From Canna indica (lineage: Eukaryota > Streptophyta > Magnoliopsida > Zingiberales > Cannaceae): 64,000 nt of DNA. The DNA lies in assembly GCA_034359265.1 (NCBI GenBank), contig CP136890.1, forward strand, positions 95,629,501 to 95,693,500. Reading direction: 5' to 3'. Of the stretch, positions 36,744 to 48,790 are shown in pieces. Each line of letters opens with the position of its first letter. The stretch's first letter is position 1. The notes under the pieces are model-generated. The model did not search any database. It was not told the DNA's origin and was given only the letters and a program-made list of their open reading frames with translations. The position numbers were made by a program, and so were the translations under genes.

Positions 36744-38853
36744 CCACCGCCTACCCGTCGCCGACCGGCGACTCCATAGCCCCCTCCTCGACCCTCCGGC
36801 CCCGCCCAGTCCCACGATCGACCGAGCGGCGGCCCAGATGGCCGCCTGGCAGTCCGCAGCCCTCACGCGACCGCCCGCTGCGTGCGACTTCCACACGCAA
36901 TCAGCCCGGGGTACGGCGCAACAACCTCCCCTTGTCTTCCGTCGTCGGATTCGTCGGAAATAACAAACGGAAATGAAGCAACGGAGAGGATGAGATCTCC
37001 TACCTCGATTCCGCGATTCCGACGACGACGAGCTCCACCGGCAACACACGCCGACTCCTCCTCGATCTTCTTCCTCCGTGCGCAGGCACCGTCTCTCCTC
37101 TTCCGCTTCTCAACCTCTCGCTCTCTCACAACTTCCCTCTTTAAAACCCCTCAACAGCCATACCACCTCTCTCTCACCGCCACCTGCCACTTCTATAACC
37201 ATCCATCTCTTCTTCTTCTTTTCTTTTTTTTTTAAACCCGATCATAACAGTTACCATGTATATTCTTTTCCCTTTTTTTACTATATGATGGTGAGACCCG
37301 TATTCTCCTAAAAAAGAGAAGCTTTTTTACAGTCTTTTCTTTGCTAGATAGATTGTTGATGCTTCCTCAAAGCTATTGCTGTGTTTTATTAATCATTATC
37401 ATAATAGCTACTTACCCGCTATAATTGGATCCTGAAGTTTAGGATGTAAAAGTATTAACTAAACTTCACAACTTTAATTGAAGTGGGATACTACTATATG
37501 TATTTTCACTCAATAATACTGTATACCATTATAACTATCTTGGTTTTATAAGTTACCATGCTTTCCAACCTTGCAAAAGATCAATTTACGTTTTATTTGC
37601 TCATACTAATACTCTATTAGTTGTTTTATTGTTTCTCTCTCCTTCTATCATGTACTCTGTACTTCCATTACCTATCGTAGAAGTCATAGGCAAATGCCCA
37701 TTTTTAGTTTTTCACCCTAAAAAACACTGTTAATTGTTTAGTTATCACACTATATCATCCTGAAAATGAGCTTTCATTTTGGCTTAATTCAGAAGCAGCT
37801 GCAGCGCCTATTGAGATTAGTTCCTCATTACAGAAAAGAGTAGCTGAGCAATATAATCTGATACTGGAAACATACCAAAGGAAGCCTATCTCTTATTGGT
37901 TTCTGCTGCTACTCAGTAGTGGTGGTATGCTTGTGGCTTTTCCCGCATCAAGTCTTCTATCACGCTTGTATTTTGCCAATGGTGGCAAGAGCAAGTGGAT
38001 AATCTCCTGGGCAGCAGTTGCAGGTTGGCCTATAACTTCCCTTTTCTTAATTCCTATTTATTTATTCGGTCAAAAATCTCCAACTCATCTTTCCTTCAAG
38101 CTCTTCCTTTCGTACATTGTACTCGGCTTCCTCAGTGCTGCTGATAATCTTATGTATGCTTGGGCTTATGCATATCTTCCGGCATCAACCGCTTCTCTCC
38201 TTGCTGCGTCTTCCCTTGCATTTTCTGCTTTGTTTGGATATTTCATTGTAAAGAACAAGCTAAACCTTTCCTCCTTAAACGCAATTGTTATCATCACTGC
38301 CGGGGTTGTCATCATTGCACTAGATGCAGAATCAGACAGATATCCTGGGGTCACCAGTAAGCAATATACTCTAGCTTTCATTTGGGATATTCTTGGCTCA
38401 GCTCTCCATGGTTTGATCTTTGCACTCTCTGAGCTGGTTTTCATAAAGCTATTGGGGAAGAGGTCTTTTCATGTTGTGTTGGAGCAGCAGGTCATGGTTT
38501 CATTTGTTGCGTTTGTGTTCACTTCAATAGGTCTCGTTGTGAATGATGACTTCAGGGGAATGAGATCAGAAGCGAGAAACTTTAAGAATGGTGAGCTTTC
38601 ATATGCTATGGTGCTCACTTGGTCTGCCATCACATTTCAACTGGGAGTCTTGGGTGGTACAGGGGTCCTCTTTCTGGCTTCAACAGTGCTGGCTGGTGTT
38701 CTGAATGCAGTGAGGGTACCAATTACCAGTATCGCCGCTGTTATTTTTTTCCATGACTCTATGAGTGGGTTTAAGATTCTGTCTTTAATCATCACTGTTT
38801 GGGGATTTGCTTCTTACATTGTTGGCCACTCTTCAACTACTAAGAATTCCTAG
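33170..38853 (+). CDS. PUP: purine permease (PUP family transporter)
   Basis: Two exons: 33170-33221 (MDGDSDPSQHPIRISPL) and 37793-38853, joined in phase 1 to about 370 residues, the usual length of the family. Exon 2 adds EAAAAPIEISSSLQKRVAEQ before YWFLLLLSSGGMLVAFPASS, the first membrane helix. About ten hydrophobic segments follow, with family-typical blocks NLMYAWAYAYLPASTASLLA, SSLAFSALFGYFIVKNKLN and VLAGVLNAVRVPITSIAAVI. Plant PUPs are H+-coupled importers of purines, cytokinins and related bases, in the plasma membrane or tonoplast. The substrate of this one cannot be read. A start at the Met at 37927 would lose the first membrane segment, so the short exon 1 is preferred. The intron is 4.6 kb because of a solo-LTR-like insertion. 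Confidence 0.92.
34947..35054. repeat. 53-bp tandem repeat, two units
   Basis: Both units run from CGACTACCCC to GTATCCGACATCC, with a few substitutions. They lie within the solo-LTR-like insertion. Confidence 0.8.
35217..35402. repeat. tandem repeat of about 68 bp, three units
   Basis: Each unit contains ATGATCAACAATATAACAAC (or a variant) and CTCCAAGTGATTATGACATG. The third unit is incomplete. They lie within the solo-LTR-like insertion. Confidence 0.85.
35877..36310. repeat. diverged long tandem repeat, about three units of 180 bp
   Basis: Three successive blocks share GCGTTCA(A/G)CACGC(A/G)AAAAT, TATTC(G/A)CCTCAACT, CAACCGACAACT(C/T)GGGGCCC and ATCAAACGATCTCCAA. The third is truncated. 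They lie within the solo-LTR-like insertion. Confidence 0.7.
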
Positions 38854-40500
38854 CTTCATTGCAGAGCTCTGCATTGACAAATCCTGGGCATGAACTTGAG
38901 CAAATATTCTGTAAGAAGTACACTTTGCCTATCCAATGGCAGCATTTTGCTTGTGGAAAGACTCAATAGTAGATACAAGTGTATTGTTATGGTTGTTTAG
39001 CCTGTATCATGCATGTACTACAAACCAAATCAGATTGGGAGTTATTGAAAGCCAGGAAAATAATAGTTGATGGATATAAAATGTTCAATTTTATAGGTTT
39101 ATTTATTATGTAGTAATAGAAAATCATTCAGTATGTTGTGCTTGGTCATATACTATTTTCTTCATGTCTTTATATCTGTTGATGTTTTTATTGTCGGCAA
39201 CGTCAATTATAAGTTAGATAGCTCAAGCTCTGTACAAATAACATAGAATAAAAATAAGATTGCGTTCGGTACATTTCTTAGTAATATTAAAATGATCATT
39301 TATATTACCACAAGATAGATTATCACCTTTAATTTACCGGTAATATAATATTACTTCGTTTGATATGTTTGGTCAAAATGGATGACAATCTAATTTTGTA
39401 TTTTTTGATTTCACCAAAAAATATATAATAAAAAATTGTCAAAATTTGATGATGCATTGCATGAAGAAGAATGTATGGAAGAGAAGAACAATATTAGAGT
39501 TTAGATTTATCATTAGGTGATAATTCACATACCCACCTCCGTAGAGGTTATGGGAATGCAATAATGTGGATTACCGTGGCAATCTGAATTATTGATAAAG
39601 TGTTCAAATCAAATATGATAATGCGTAGGCTTTGATAATTTAAAAGTCACTTTTTTTTCTTTTTTTCTTCTTTAAAAGTGGTTTTATAACATAGTCATTA
39701 AATGCAGTAATATATGCACATAGCATATTACAAGACGTACAAAGACGTGAAAAATGTGCACAAAACGCTTCAACTAGGGATTGAACCCAAAACCTAGGCA
39801 ACATACTCGGATGCTACTATCACTTAAGCACAAGTGGGTTCACAAAAGTCACGTTATTGATAATGTAGATAGATTGCTGCATACCCTAATTTAATATCAC
39901 CGGGATAAGTTTTAAGGCAAGTTATTTATAAAATAGATATTTCTCTTTTTCCTTTTGGTAATTTTGTCACATATATATTTGGGGGAAAATGAGTATATAG
40001 CATATAGGAAATTTGAAATTTACATACTTTTATTTCCAGTCAACTATGAACCCAAGAATTTCCTCAAAGAAACAAAAAGAGCCACCACTTAACAAAGATG
40101 AAATATGTTCCTTGGAGATTAATTAGGTTTAAGGCTTTAAGCGATTCACAATTTCATTTTCTTCAAGACAAGATAGAAATTTCCAATTGCCCTTCACCAA
40201 AGTGAACTATATTCATTTCTCAGTTCAAATTAAAAGTCAGTAGCTAATACTTTATTTTTTTGGAATAACTAATGCTTAATATTAACAAAGTAACGTTTCA
40301 GCAATAAAGAAACTATAAATGCATAGTTCTCCTGAGAGATTTCATCTTTTTATTTTTCATTTTGATACACTGAAAGCTGATGGTAACAAAAACAAATAAG
40401 GCTTTTAATTCAGAGGCAGCTCAAGACCACTATACAATCTCTATAGAGAAAGCAGCAGACTAGTAGAAAAGAGCAAAGAGTAGAAAAAAGACAGAAGGAT
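38854..40500. other. gap between the purine permease and the LRR kinase
   Basis: No gene. It includes the permease 3' region. An AT-rich stretch at about 39260-39900 begins GATTGCGTTCGGTAC, a possible MITE end without a clear partner. It includes a tRNA-like motif at 39775-39840 (minus strand, B-box-like GGTTTTGGGTTCAATCC). Confidence 0.4.
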
Positions 40501-42939
40501 TCAATGCTCAACAGTAACAGGTTCAATATCCTTCAGGAGGCCAACAATCTGTTGCATGGATGGCCTTTTCAATGGCAAGTCAGCTGTACATAGGTAAGCA
40601 ATCTTCAATGCTTCTTCCATTTGTTTCTCTGGTCCTGTTTCCCGTATCTTCGGATCAATTAATCTAGCTAGCTGATTTGCTTTCACCAATGTTCTTGCCC
40701 AACTGACCAAGGTACTCTCCCTCTCTTCAGCATACTCATCTCCGATTGGCTTCTTCCCTGTGATAAGCTCAAACAACACAACTCCAAACCCATATATATC
40801 CGATTTCGTAGTTGCCGATGCATTGTCTGGCTCAGACAACTCTGGAGGAGCATAACCTGTTGATCTTTGTGACATCTCAAGATCTATGCTAGCCCCTGCT
40901 ATACTTGATAATCCAAAATCAGCTAACCTGGGTTCCAATGCTGAATCAAGATATATGCTACTCGCTTTCACATCTCTGTGGACAATCTGGGGAAAGCATC
41001 CATGATGGAGAAATGCCAATGCCCTTGCTGCACCTAATGCAATCTTGTGTCTGAATCTCCAAGTTGTCATTCCTTCAGTGGTGATGCTTTGTAAGCCTGC
41101 ATTATCTTGCTCCCACGTATCACTAGTCCAATCTTCGGTTGACCGCACACCCAATGGTAAATCATGAAGTAGGTTTTGCAGGTTTCCATTCTCCATATAA
41201 TCATATATCACAATTCTTTGATCCCCAGTCAAGCAGTAACCAGCTAATGGCACCAAATTAGGGTGCTTGATCTGACCAAGCCTCTCGAGCTCCTTTGCAG
41301 CATCCTGGTCTGACACTGCTGATCCATGAACCAAAACTTTCATGGCTACATGAATTCCTCCTGGAAGAAATCCATGGTGGACTGGTCCAAACCTTCCTTC
41401 TGCCAACAAGGTTCCTCTGTCGAAATTGGAAGTCACATTCAAGAGGTCACTGAAGGTAATATTCAGTAATGGCTTCTCAAAAATGGCAACAGGGACTGAG
41501 GTAGCAAGCTTGATATCAGCAACCCAAGTTGTTGAATCTGTCTGAAAGTGAAAAGGGCCAGAACCATTCTGCTCCTCCTTGTGTGATATCTGTTTAACCA
41601 CCCAAGTGCCAGCTCTCTTCCGGCATGCAAAGGTAAGGTAAATCAACCCTGTCAGCAGAAAGAAGAGTGAAAATGCTATGGACAATCCTAGCTTGAGACT
41701 CTTATGTTTCCTCTCCTTGGACGCAATACTGTCTGGATTTACTGCAATCGGGCAGCCATTTTGTGACCCAATGAACGACGAACTTAGAACTTCAAGTGAA
41801 AATTTCTCACCACAATAAGAGAGGTTATTGTAGGAGAAGTTGAACTTTACCATACTGGACAACTTATGCTGCAAGGACTTTGGGATTTCACCAGTGAGAT
41901 TGTTCACTGAAAGGTCGATAACTTGTAGCTTTGCAGTGTTCATCTCAGGAATGTTGCCAGCAATATGATTCTTTGAAAGGTCTAATACCTTCAAGTTATG
42001 CAACTGAGAGATTACTGATGGAACGTGGCCAGCGAGACTGGTAATTGACAAGTTAAGAAATTCTAGTCCAGATGGCAAGTCCAGGAGATGAAATTCTCCA
42101 GCGAGTTCATTTGTTGACAAATCGAGATAAACCAGAGAGTTAAAGTTGTTATTTACCTGAGAGATGTTGCCATGGAAATTATTGCCCGAAAGATCGAGGT
42201 AGGTGATGGAATTCAACCCGGAAAAATCTGGCATACTTCCATTTAACTGGTTCCCTGAAAGATCCAAAGTGCTTAGGCTTTTGAAGGCAGCACCAAATCC
42301 AGAAGGAAGACTCCCACTTAGCTTGTTGTTAGAAAGGTCAACTGAAACAAGGGAGGTGCAATCAAGAATAGCATCCGGAATGCTCATCCCCAACGAGTTC
42401 CTGCTGAGATTGAGAACCCTTAACTTCGATAGTGAGCTCAGCTGTGCTGAAATCTCGCCAGAGAACTGATTGTGCGAAAGGTCGAGGCTTTCCATTAGCT
42501 CGAAGTTGCCAATGTTCATCGGAAGGGTTCCCGAGATCTTGTTCGAGGAAAGGTTAAGATTCGTGAGATTACCCAATCCGGCCAAATCCCCAGAGAGACC
42601 AGTGATCTTGTTGTTGCTGAGATCCAAGACTTGAAGCATGTCGAGCTTCCCAAGGGTGGTTTCCTTGATGGGACCGGAGAAACCGAAGCCGGGACCCTCC
42701 AAGCGGATGACCTTGTCACCTTTACAACTGACGCCTCTCCATGAGCACACGTCGGAGGAATCGGAACTGGTGGTGGAAGGCTTCACTCCCATCTGCCGGA
42801 AGAACTCGAAGACATAGAAGGCGTCCGTGTTCTGCGCCGGCGGCAGCTGTGAGGCGAAGCACCTCAACAGCAGGGAAATAGAGATGCAGAAACCAAAGAA
42901 ACTAATGCCCATCTGGTAGCAAAGGATCTTAGCAAACAC
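40501..42939 (-). CDS. LRR receptor-like protein kinase (At2g24230-like)
   Basis: A single-exon frame of 812 residues. A signal peptide fits best from the second Met (residue 10, [20 protein letters not shown]), so translation may start there rather than at 42939. CSWRGVSC marks the N-terminal LRR cap. About ten leucine-rich repeats follow ([41 protein letters not shown]) to about residue 385. One membrane helix lies near 418-440 ([20 protein letters not shown]). The kinase domain spans about 520-800, with glycine loop EGRFGPV, Lys in HVAMKVL, HRD in [16 protein letters not shown] in LADFGLS and APPE. All key catalytic residues are present, so it is probably active, of the RD type. The ligand is unknown. 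Its closest relative to my knowledge is the little-studied Arabidopsis At2g24230 group. Confidence 0.95.
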   Translation of the reverse strand: MFAKILCYQMGISFFGFCISISLLLRCFASQLPPAQNTDAFYVFEFFRQMGVKPSTTSSDSSDVCSWRGVSCKGDKVIRLEGPGFGFSGPIKETTLGKLDMLQVLDLSNNKITGLSGDLAGLGNLTNLNLSSNKISGTLPMNIGNFELMESLDLSHNQFSGEISAQLSSLSKLRVLNLSRNSLGMSIPDAILDCTSLVSVDLSNNKLSGSLPSGFGAAFKSLSTLDLSGNQLNGSMPDFSGLNSITYLDLSGNNFHGNISQVNNNFNSLVYLDLSTNELAGEFHLLDLPSGLEFLNLSITSLAGHVPSVISQLHNLKVLDLSKNHIAGNIPEMNTAKLQVIDLSVNNLTGEIPKSLQHKLSSMVKFNFSYNNLSYCGEKFSLEVLSSSFIGSQNGCPIAVNPDSIASKERKHKSLKLGLSIAFSLFFLLTGLIYLTFACRKRAGTWVVKQISHKEEQNGSGPFHFQTDSTTWVADIKLATSVPVAIFEKPLLNITFSDLLNVTSNFDRGTLLAEGRFGPVHHGFLPGGIHVAMKVLVHGSAVSDQDAAKELERLGQIKHPNLVPLAGYCLTGDQRIVIYDYMENGNLQNLLHDLPLGVRSTEDWTSDTWEQDNAGLQSITTEGMTTWRFRHKIALGAARALAFLHHGCFPQIVHRDVKASSIYLDSALEPRLADFGLSSIAGASIDLEMSQRSTGYAPPELSEPDNASATTKSDIYGFGVVLFELITGKKPIGDEYAEERESTLVSWARTLVKANQLARLIDPKIRETGPEKQMEEALKIAYLCTADLPLKRPSMQQIVGLLKDIEPVTVEH

Positions 42940-45900
42940 AGCTGGGCGAATTTAGGTCAAAGAAAGATCGCATCTTTCATCTCCTTTCCTCCTCGCCTCC
43001 GATTCACCTCTCCAAAACACCTTCAGTGATTTCAAAAACTAAAACAAAGGAAAAGGTAGACGGTTTGGGCAGAAGGGCACCTTTGCGCATCAAGGTGCCA
43101 TTTTTGAAGCATCTTTGCAGTCCCAAGAATCCAGCGAATCGGTTGAGATTGTTATAAAAAGGGCCTTTTTAAGATTCTTCAAAGCAGAATGTGCGCGCTC
43201 AAGGTTGTCTTGGCATGGAAAGTGGAGACTGATGCAAAAGCAACAAGGACGACAGCAGACCGGTCACCGGTGAAGTTATAGCTCTTGGCCCGTGAAGAAA
43301 GAGCAGATCAAGGCTCAAGCTCTCGCCTTTCTCCACGAGAGAAAGATCCGAGCAATAAATTAAGGAGGTGGAAGAGGTGGTGATAATGGTGGAGTAGAAA
43401 TAGAATGTATTGGTTCAGATGGAGATGAACTGCTGCAACTTGAATTAAAAAAAATGCATCCTACAGTGGAGATTGTACTGTTTGCTTAAGTCGCAAAGAA
43501 GTGACAAGGAAGCATTCAAAAGCCAACTCTATACTCAACCCCATCAAAAAAAAAAGATCACAGCTTTGAGAAATAATAATTAGGTATTCAGCTGCGGAAA
43601 GTGGCAGAAGGGAGGAAAATTAAGATAAAATGCCCAATGTCCAAGACTATGCATTTGATGTGGATGCCAATAGATTCAAAACCCATGGACAAGAAAATTA
43701 ATATGAAATTTTAAGAATTTATTACGCCCCACTTTAAGGTTGTGATCTAAACTTGCTTCTTTAGCAGGTCAAAGCCATCACTGAAGAGATAGACAAAGGA
43801 ATTGGATAACCACATCATGCTTGTCAACATGATTAAATGGTGGTAGATGTGCTCGGAATCTTAATTGATTAGTGAATACAAAATTAGAGAGTCTTGGTCA
43901 ATATTATGACATTGACACTATGTTTGAGCAGCAGTTGAATGTTTCTTTGTGAGTTTGGTATCAGTCGGTTCTGAAACATGATATTGAGTAGTAGTTGAAT
44001 GTTTCTATGTGAGTTGTGAACTCGACGTTATAAAAGCTTTTGTCATGAAGTTGAGTTTATATATAACTTAGTGTGGTATATGAAAAGATTAACTTTTATT
44101 TATAATTTAATTTTTATTTGTAAATTAATATACATGTGATGGCATGACACGTACACCACAAGGGAGCGTGTCAAGAATAATTTTTTTTTCTTTCAAATAT
44201 AATGCAGTAAATATTAAATACAACTTGCCTAGGTCAAATTTACAATGAGTCACAATTTCTGCATTTTATAGGAAGCATGTTAATCAAGCAAAACAATAAA
44301 TATTTACTTTCTACAAAGTTGTACTTCTCATGCTATTTTGAGTCAATTAAACAAGATCTTAAGTATTCGAGTTTAGGATCTTAAGTAAACGAGATCATAC
44401 TATTTTTGAGATTGAATCTGATTCGAGGATGTTGGTTCTAGCTTTAAACAATGAGTCCGATATTCCTTGGAGCATTTGTGCATAGGACTAATTTCGGATA
44501 TTTTTTTATTGAGGAATCATTGTAATTGTGTTGCGTTTAAATTTTGTAATCGCGAGGAAAATAAAACTGCCCATTGGGCAAAAAATAAAACTCGTATATA
44601 TAAAGATCGTATGATCTAGTCATCTATTCGCTCTCTAGAATTGGAGGCCATTATGTCCAATGACATTTTTTTTTTTTTTTTTGGCTTCCGCCCACCTTTA
44701 ATATAATTGCTTACTTTTTAGTTTTTTTAAAAAAGTATTTAAGTTTAGGTCAAGTTTGAATAGTGGATAAAACTATAATACTCAAATTGCTGTTATTCTT
44801 AATATTCCTAAGTTCTTGAAGCAACATAAGTATTCTGGTCAAGTTTGAACAGTAGATCAAATTATAGTACTCATTTTGTTGTCAGTCTTAATTGTTTCTC
44901 AGTTCCTGAAGCCCAATGAGTGCTATTAATGCTGCCGCATAATTGAACTTATTGCATATCACATGGGTGCTTGCTTTGAGTCTATTAATTAATTTGAGTA
45001 TACAACATTTTCAATGCACATTCTGGCAAACTTGGCAGATCAATTGGCACTGCCCTACCACTTAATTAATGATTTCTTTTATTATAATGACTTTTCCCTT
45101 TCTATGGGGTTTTAAAGAAAATTAAAGAGAAAAAAGCAAACAAACTTACCAAGGTTTGATTTACCAAACTGAAAATTTTGAGTATATAATGACTTCATCT
45201 ATAAACTGAAAAATAGCCAAAAGTATCAGTTTCTAGGTTTGATTTACCAAGAAATGTCCTGAATATTAGGTCACAAACTTACTTCTCCAACACTACCAAT
45301 GATGGAGACATTCCATCAAACATCTGAATGGTCCAAAAACTAATATTTAGTTCTTTTAACTGCCCACCAAAAACTAGGCCCATTTTTGATGTGTTCTATG
45401 AATGAATGTTTCTGCCATCAAAAGAAAACACTTCAACTACTTGTGTTCAGACAAACTTGGAAGTGACATGCATCCTGTAAATTAGAAACAAGTGATGAAA
45501 GCACAGGTAAAACATCCATCATTTCCCATCACAATTAGTCCAGTTGAATTGGCAAGCAAGTTTTCAGTTTGAATGATTGATTTTCTTACAATCTTGTGTT
45601 CAGAAACCATCCCCAAATCCCTCAATTCAGCTGAAATACTAATAGCTGGTTATGGAGTAGTATTTTAGCTGAACAGGTTCAGTCAGAGAAAGTGGAAAAA
45701 ATAAAAATCTTGGTAAATTTAAAAGTTGTTTCAATTTTGATTATAACCAAAAGAAAAGTTATTCTTAATTTGTACAAGGAGATTAAGAAAACAAGTCCAG
45801 ACCAAATTTAAATGATTAAACAATGTATGTGAAAATTTTAGCTGCAAAAGCACCACTTTTTAGTGCAAATTCCTTCACTTAAATTACCATCAGAATTCTA

Positions 45901-45959
45901 CTTCTTTATAGTACTGAAATTTAGATGTCCACACATCACCTATTTGATGAAAGGCCAAT
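42940..45959. other. 5' region of the LRR kinase and long gene-free stretch
   Basis: Next to the start codon is presumably 5' untranslated and promoter DNA of the kinase. Beyond it, apart from an RNase H relic at 44408-44583, I see only AT-rich non-coding DNA. Confidence 0.4.
44408..44583 (+). pseudogene. RNase H-like (RVT_3-type) relic of a LINE-class element
   Basis: The translation begins EIESDSRMLVLALNNESDIP and, after one frameshift near 44485, continues ISDIFLLRNHCNCVAFKFCN and REENKTAHWAK. That is the C-terminal half of the RNase H domain found in plant LINE reverse transcriptases and related loose fragments. About 58 residues survive. No reverse transcriptase is nearby. Confidence 0.6.
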
Positions 45960-46436
45960 TAGGGGTGTCCATTCGATTTAAATCGAATCGAACCAAATTT
46001 TTTTATCAATGAAAATCCAGCTCGAAAATCGAACCAGACTGAACCGACTTTTTTCAATTTGGTTTGGTTTTGTAACCAAAAAATCAAAAAAACCTATTTT
46101 TTCATGTTTTAGCCTGTTTGATGCATAAAAGTGTAAACTGACTATTAATTTTACATAAATTATAGTCAACCACTTAAAGGGAAGTTTATTTGACATCAAT
46201 TGTCAAGTCCCCCTTATAAATCCCAAGTTCCAGACCCCAATGACCTAATCGGCTAATAAAAAAAAGTAAAAATTAATTTTTATTTTATTTTTTGGTTTTC
46301 AGTTCGATTTCAAAATTTTGGGAACCGTAGCCGAAACGAACAATCGGTTTTGATTTAGTTCAAAAACTGAACCTACCGGGGTCGAAACTGACCCGAACAT
46401 TTCTGTTCGATGTGATCTGAACAGTGGACAGCCCTA
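45960..46436. mobile_element. hAT-superfamily non-autonomous element
   Basis: The ends are TAGGGGTGTCCA and TGGACAGCCCTA, inverted with one mismatch. AGGCCAAT flanks both sides (45952-45959 and 46437-46444), an exact 8-bp target duplication. Subterminal sequence is rich in TCGAACCAAA and TTGGTTTGG motifs. A tRNA-like remnant lies at about 46201-46257 on the minus strand (TTAGCCGATTAGGTCATTGG then GGAACTTGGG). Confidence 0.9.
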
Positions 46437-46444
46437 AGGCCAAT

Positions 46445-47449
46445 TGATATTTTACTCTTCTTGATAGGGACTTAACAAAACTTGGGCCTGCCGAGTTCAT
46501 ATTATTCCTTCATGTCATGACATGAACTATTCCTTCATGTCATAACATGGTCGCAAAGTAGTAAAGCCTTCAAATTGAGTCGGCATGGTATTCCAAAATC
46601 AAAACAAGATACACATGATAGATAAAACAAATCAAGATGCATGTGGTCAGACTTATTACGCCTAATTGCATTGATGAGAACGGTAGTACATCCACATGAC
46701 CAAAAAGATTCACATAATACATGAATTTGAATGCCTAAAGTTAGCTGAAATTGATTTGGACAAAGCCAATTTGGACTTGGAAAGTGTTTTGTGAGACTGA
46801 GACACACTGCTGCACATGGAACAGAGTAATACAAACACATAAACATTCCATTCCCAGTCTCGTGTTAGAATTGAATTCTTGCCATGCCTGCCCAATTTTT
46901 CCAACAAGAACAGCACGGAACCAAACATGAACAAGTCACAAAGCAGCCCATGTGCCTCACGTCACTTCCTTCGCCTTTTCTGCCCTAATAATCTCCCCCG
47001 CTTCAGTTTTACTTTTCCAATCCCCAGTCATCATCAATGCAGTAAGCAGAGAGTGTGCAGGATTCTGGTAAAGGAGAGCGCGGCAGATGCACGGCATCTG
47101 TTTGCTTTATTGTCACGGGCTGATGACTCCCTTGTTGTTTTCTGAACATGCCCTGCTGCTTCGTGATGTGCTCGTTGCAACTGCAGTCACTCTTATTTTC
47201 GTTCGGTTTAGATTTGTTTGTGTTCTTCCTACTTCCAGAATTTGAAATGAGAAAGATGAGTAAAACACGAACACAGATCACATTTCTTCATTGAATGACA
47301 TGCGCGAAACAAAGCAAGCAAATTTACACTCTGAACTTGAATTATTATTGAAATGCTAGCTGCGAGACAACATGATGATGATTGATGACGACGACGACGA
47401 TGATGCATGAAGAATTAATTGCAATTGGAATGGTGATGAATTGTGCATG
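46445..47449. other. 3' flank of the CIPK gene, no further gene seen
   Basis: This region lies downstream of the minus-strand CIPK stop at 47450. Short frames on both strands (up to 103 codons) match no family I recognise. A GATGAC microsatellite-like run at about 47371-47405 is next to the CIPK end. Confidence 0.4.
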
Positions 47450-48790
47450 TCAGGCGGCAGCGGTTCGGCCGTCGGAAGACGAAGCCCACATGATGTCCTT
47501 GAGCGCGGGGCGGAGCTCGTCGCTGCAGAACCGCTCGTACTCGACGGCGTCGCCGCCGTCGCGCCGGACCGCCACGACGAGCACCGACGGCGCCACGGTG
47601 AAGATGTCGGCGGCCACCGCGAGCTTGCCCTTCCTCCCTCGCTCCTCTCCTCCCTCCAGCCTCACCCCCGTCGCGCTGCTCTTTGTCACCCGGTACTTCC
47701 CCGCCGCCCTCGCGGCCACGTCCTCCAGCCTTGACACGACGCAGCTAGCCGGCTCCCTCGTCGCGAAGCGCATCTCCTCGTCGCGCCTCCCGCCGCAGAC
47801 GAACAGTGGGGAGAGGTCGAACCCCTCCGAGAACGATATCAGATGGAACGCGTTCAGCCGCTGCGGCTCCTCCCCGTCCTTCTTCGCCCACTGTTTGTCC
47901 CCGCCGCCGGTCTCCTCGGCCGCCGCGGGAGCGCGCACCCCTTTCGGTACTGATGACCTCTTGAACCAAGGGGTCTCCATCAGCTTCTCGACGGTGAGTC
48001 TTGTGTTGGGGTTCGGGTCGAGCAGCTTGGTGATGAGCCTTCGGGCGTCCGACGAGAACCACGGCGGGCACCGGAAGTCCCCGCGGCGTATCTTCTTGTA
48101 CATGGCGAGGATGTTCTCGTCCTGGAACGGGAGGAACCCGGCGAGGAGCACGAAGAGGATGACGCCGCAGGACCAGAGATCGGCCTTGGCGCCGTCGTAG
48201 CCCTTTTTACCGAACACCTCGGGGGCGACGTACGCCGGCGTGCCGCAGGCGGTGTGGAGGAGGCCGTCGGGCCGGACGTGTTCGGCGAACGCGCTGAGCC
48301 CGAAATCGGCGATCTTGAGGTTACCCTGCTCGTCGAGGAGGAGGTTCTCCAGCTTGAGGTCGCGGTGGTAGACGCCACGACCGTGGCAGAAGTCGACGGC
48401 GGAGACGAGCTGGCGGAAGTAGTTCCGAGCTACGTCCTCGCGGAGGCGGCCGGAGCGGGCGACCTTGGCGAAGAGCTCCCCTCCACGGACGAGCTCCATG
48501 GCGAAGTAGATCTTGGAGCGCGTCGCCATCACCTCGTGGAGCTCCACAATGTTGGGGTGGCTAACCATCTTCATCACCGAGATCTCCCGCTTCACCTGCT
48601 CCATCATCCCCACCTGGATCACCTTCTCCTTGCCCACCACTTTGATGGCCACACTCTTGCCGGTGAGCACGTTCCGGGCGACGTGCACCTTCGCGAACGT
48701 GCCCTGCCCAAGGACGCGGCCAAGCTCGTACCTTCCATGCAGCACGCTGCGGCCTTCCGACGACTGCGAGGGCGGCGCCACTTCCTCCAT
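47450..48790 (-). CDS. CIPK: CBL-interacting protein kinase (CIPK/SnRK3)
   Basis: A single-exon frame of 446 residues, the normal length for a CIPK and matching the intronless clade. The kinase domain spans about 20-275: [20 protein letters not shown], Lys in [21 protein letters not shown], and an activation loop from [10 protein letters not shown] to APE with [12 protein letters not shown]. The regulatory half has the NAF motif inside [20 protein letters not shown] (about 315-334), which binds calcium-loaded CBL proteins and relieves autoinhibition. CIPKs then phosphorylate ion channels and transporters in salt, potassium, nitrate and other stress responses. The protein phosphatase-interaction segment should follow the NAF motif. 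The gene is very GC-rich, especially at third positions, which opens long spurious frames on the other strand. Confidence 0.97.
   Translation of the reverse strand: MEEVAPPSQSSEGRSVLHGRYELGRVLGQGTFAKVHVARNVLTGKSVAIKVVGKEKVIQVGMMEQVKREISVMKMVSHPNIVELHEVMATRSKIYFAMELVRGGELFAKVARSGRLREDVARNYFRQLVSAVDFCHGRGVYHRDLKLENLLLDEQGNLKIADFGLSAFAEHVRPDGLLHTACGTPAYVAPEVFGKKGYDGAKADLWSCGVILFVLLAGFLPFQDENILAMYKKIRRGDFRCPPWFSSDARRLITKLLDPNPNTRLTVEKLMETPWFKRSSVPKGVRAPAAAEETGGGDKQWAKKDGEEPQRLNAFHLISFSEGFDLSPLFVCGGRRDEEMRFATREPASCVVSRLEDVAARAAGKYRVTKSSATGVRLEGGEERGRKGKLAVAADIFTVAPSVLVVAVRRDGGDAVEYERFCSDELRPALKDIMWASSSDGRTAAA

Larger units (their letters stand above)
34368..37249. mobile_element. candidate solo LTR (2882 bp) in the purine permease intron
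   Basis: The segment begins TGTCGCGCCCCGG and ends ATCATAACA, giving the TG...CA ends of an LTR. GTTAC flanks both sides (34363-34367 and 37250-37254), an exact 5-bp target duplication as LTR elements make. No gag, pol or second LTR is inside. It contains three sets of tandem repeats, a (CT)n tract at about 36700-36740 and a very GC-rich, proline-coding-like part (36420-36960). The superfamily is uncertain; a long LTR of this size fits Ty3/gypsy. A non-coding LARD-like element is an alternative. Confidence 0.78.

Noticed and set aside
36229..37235. Overlapping proline- and serine-rich frames of up to 244 codons on both strands
   Set aside because: They fall in the GC-rich, repeat-filled part of the solo LTR and are low-complexity artefacts around a (CT)n tract.
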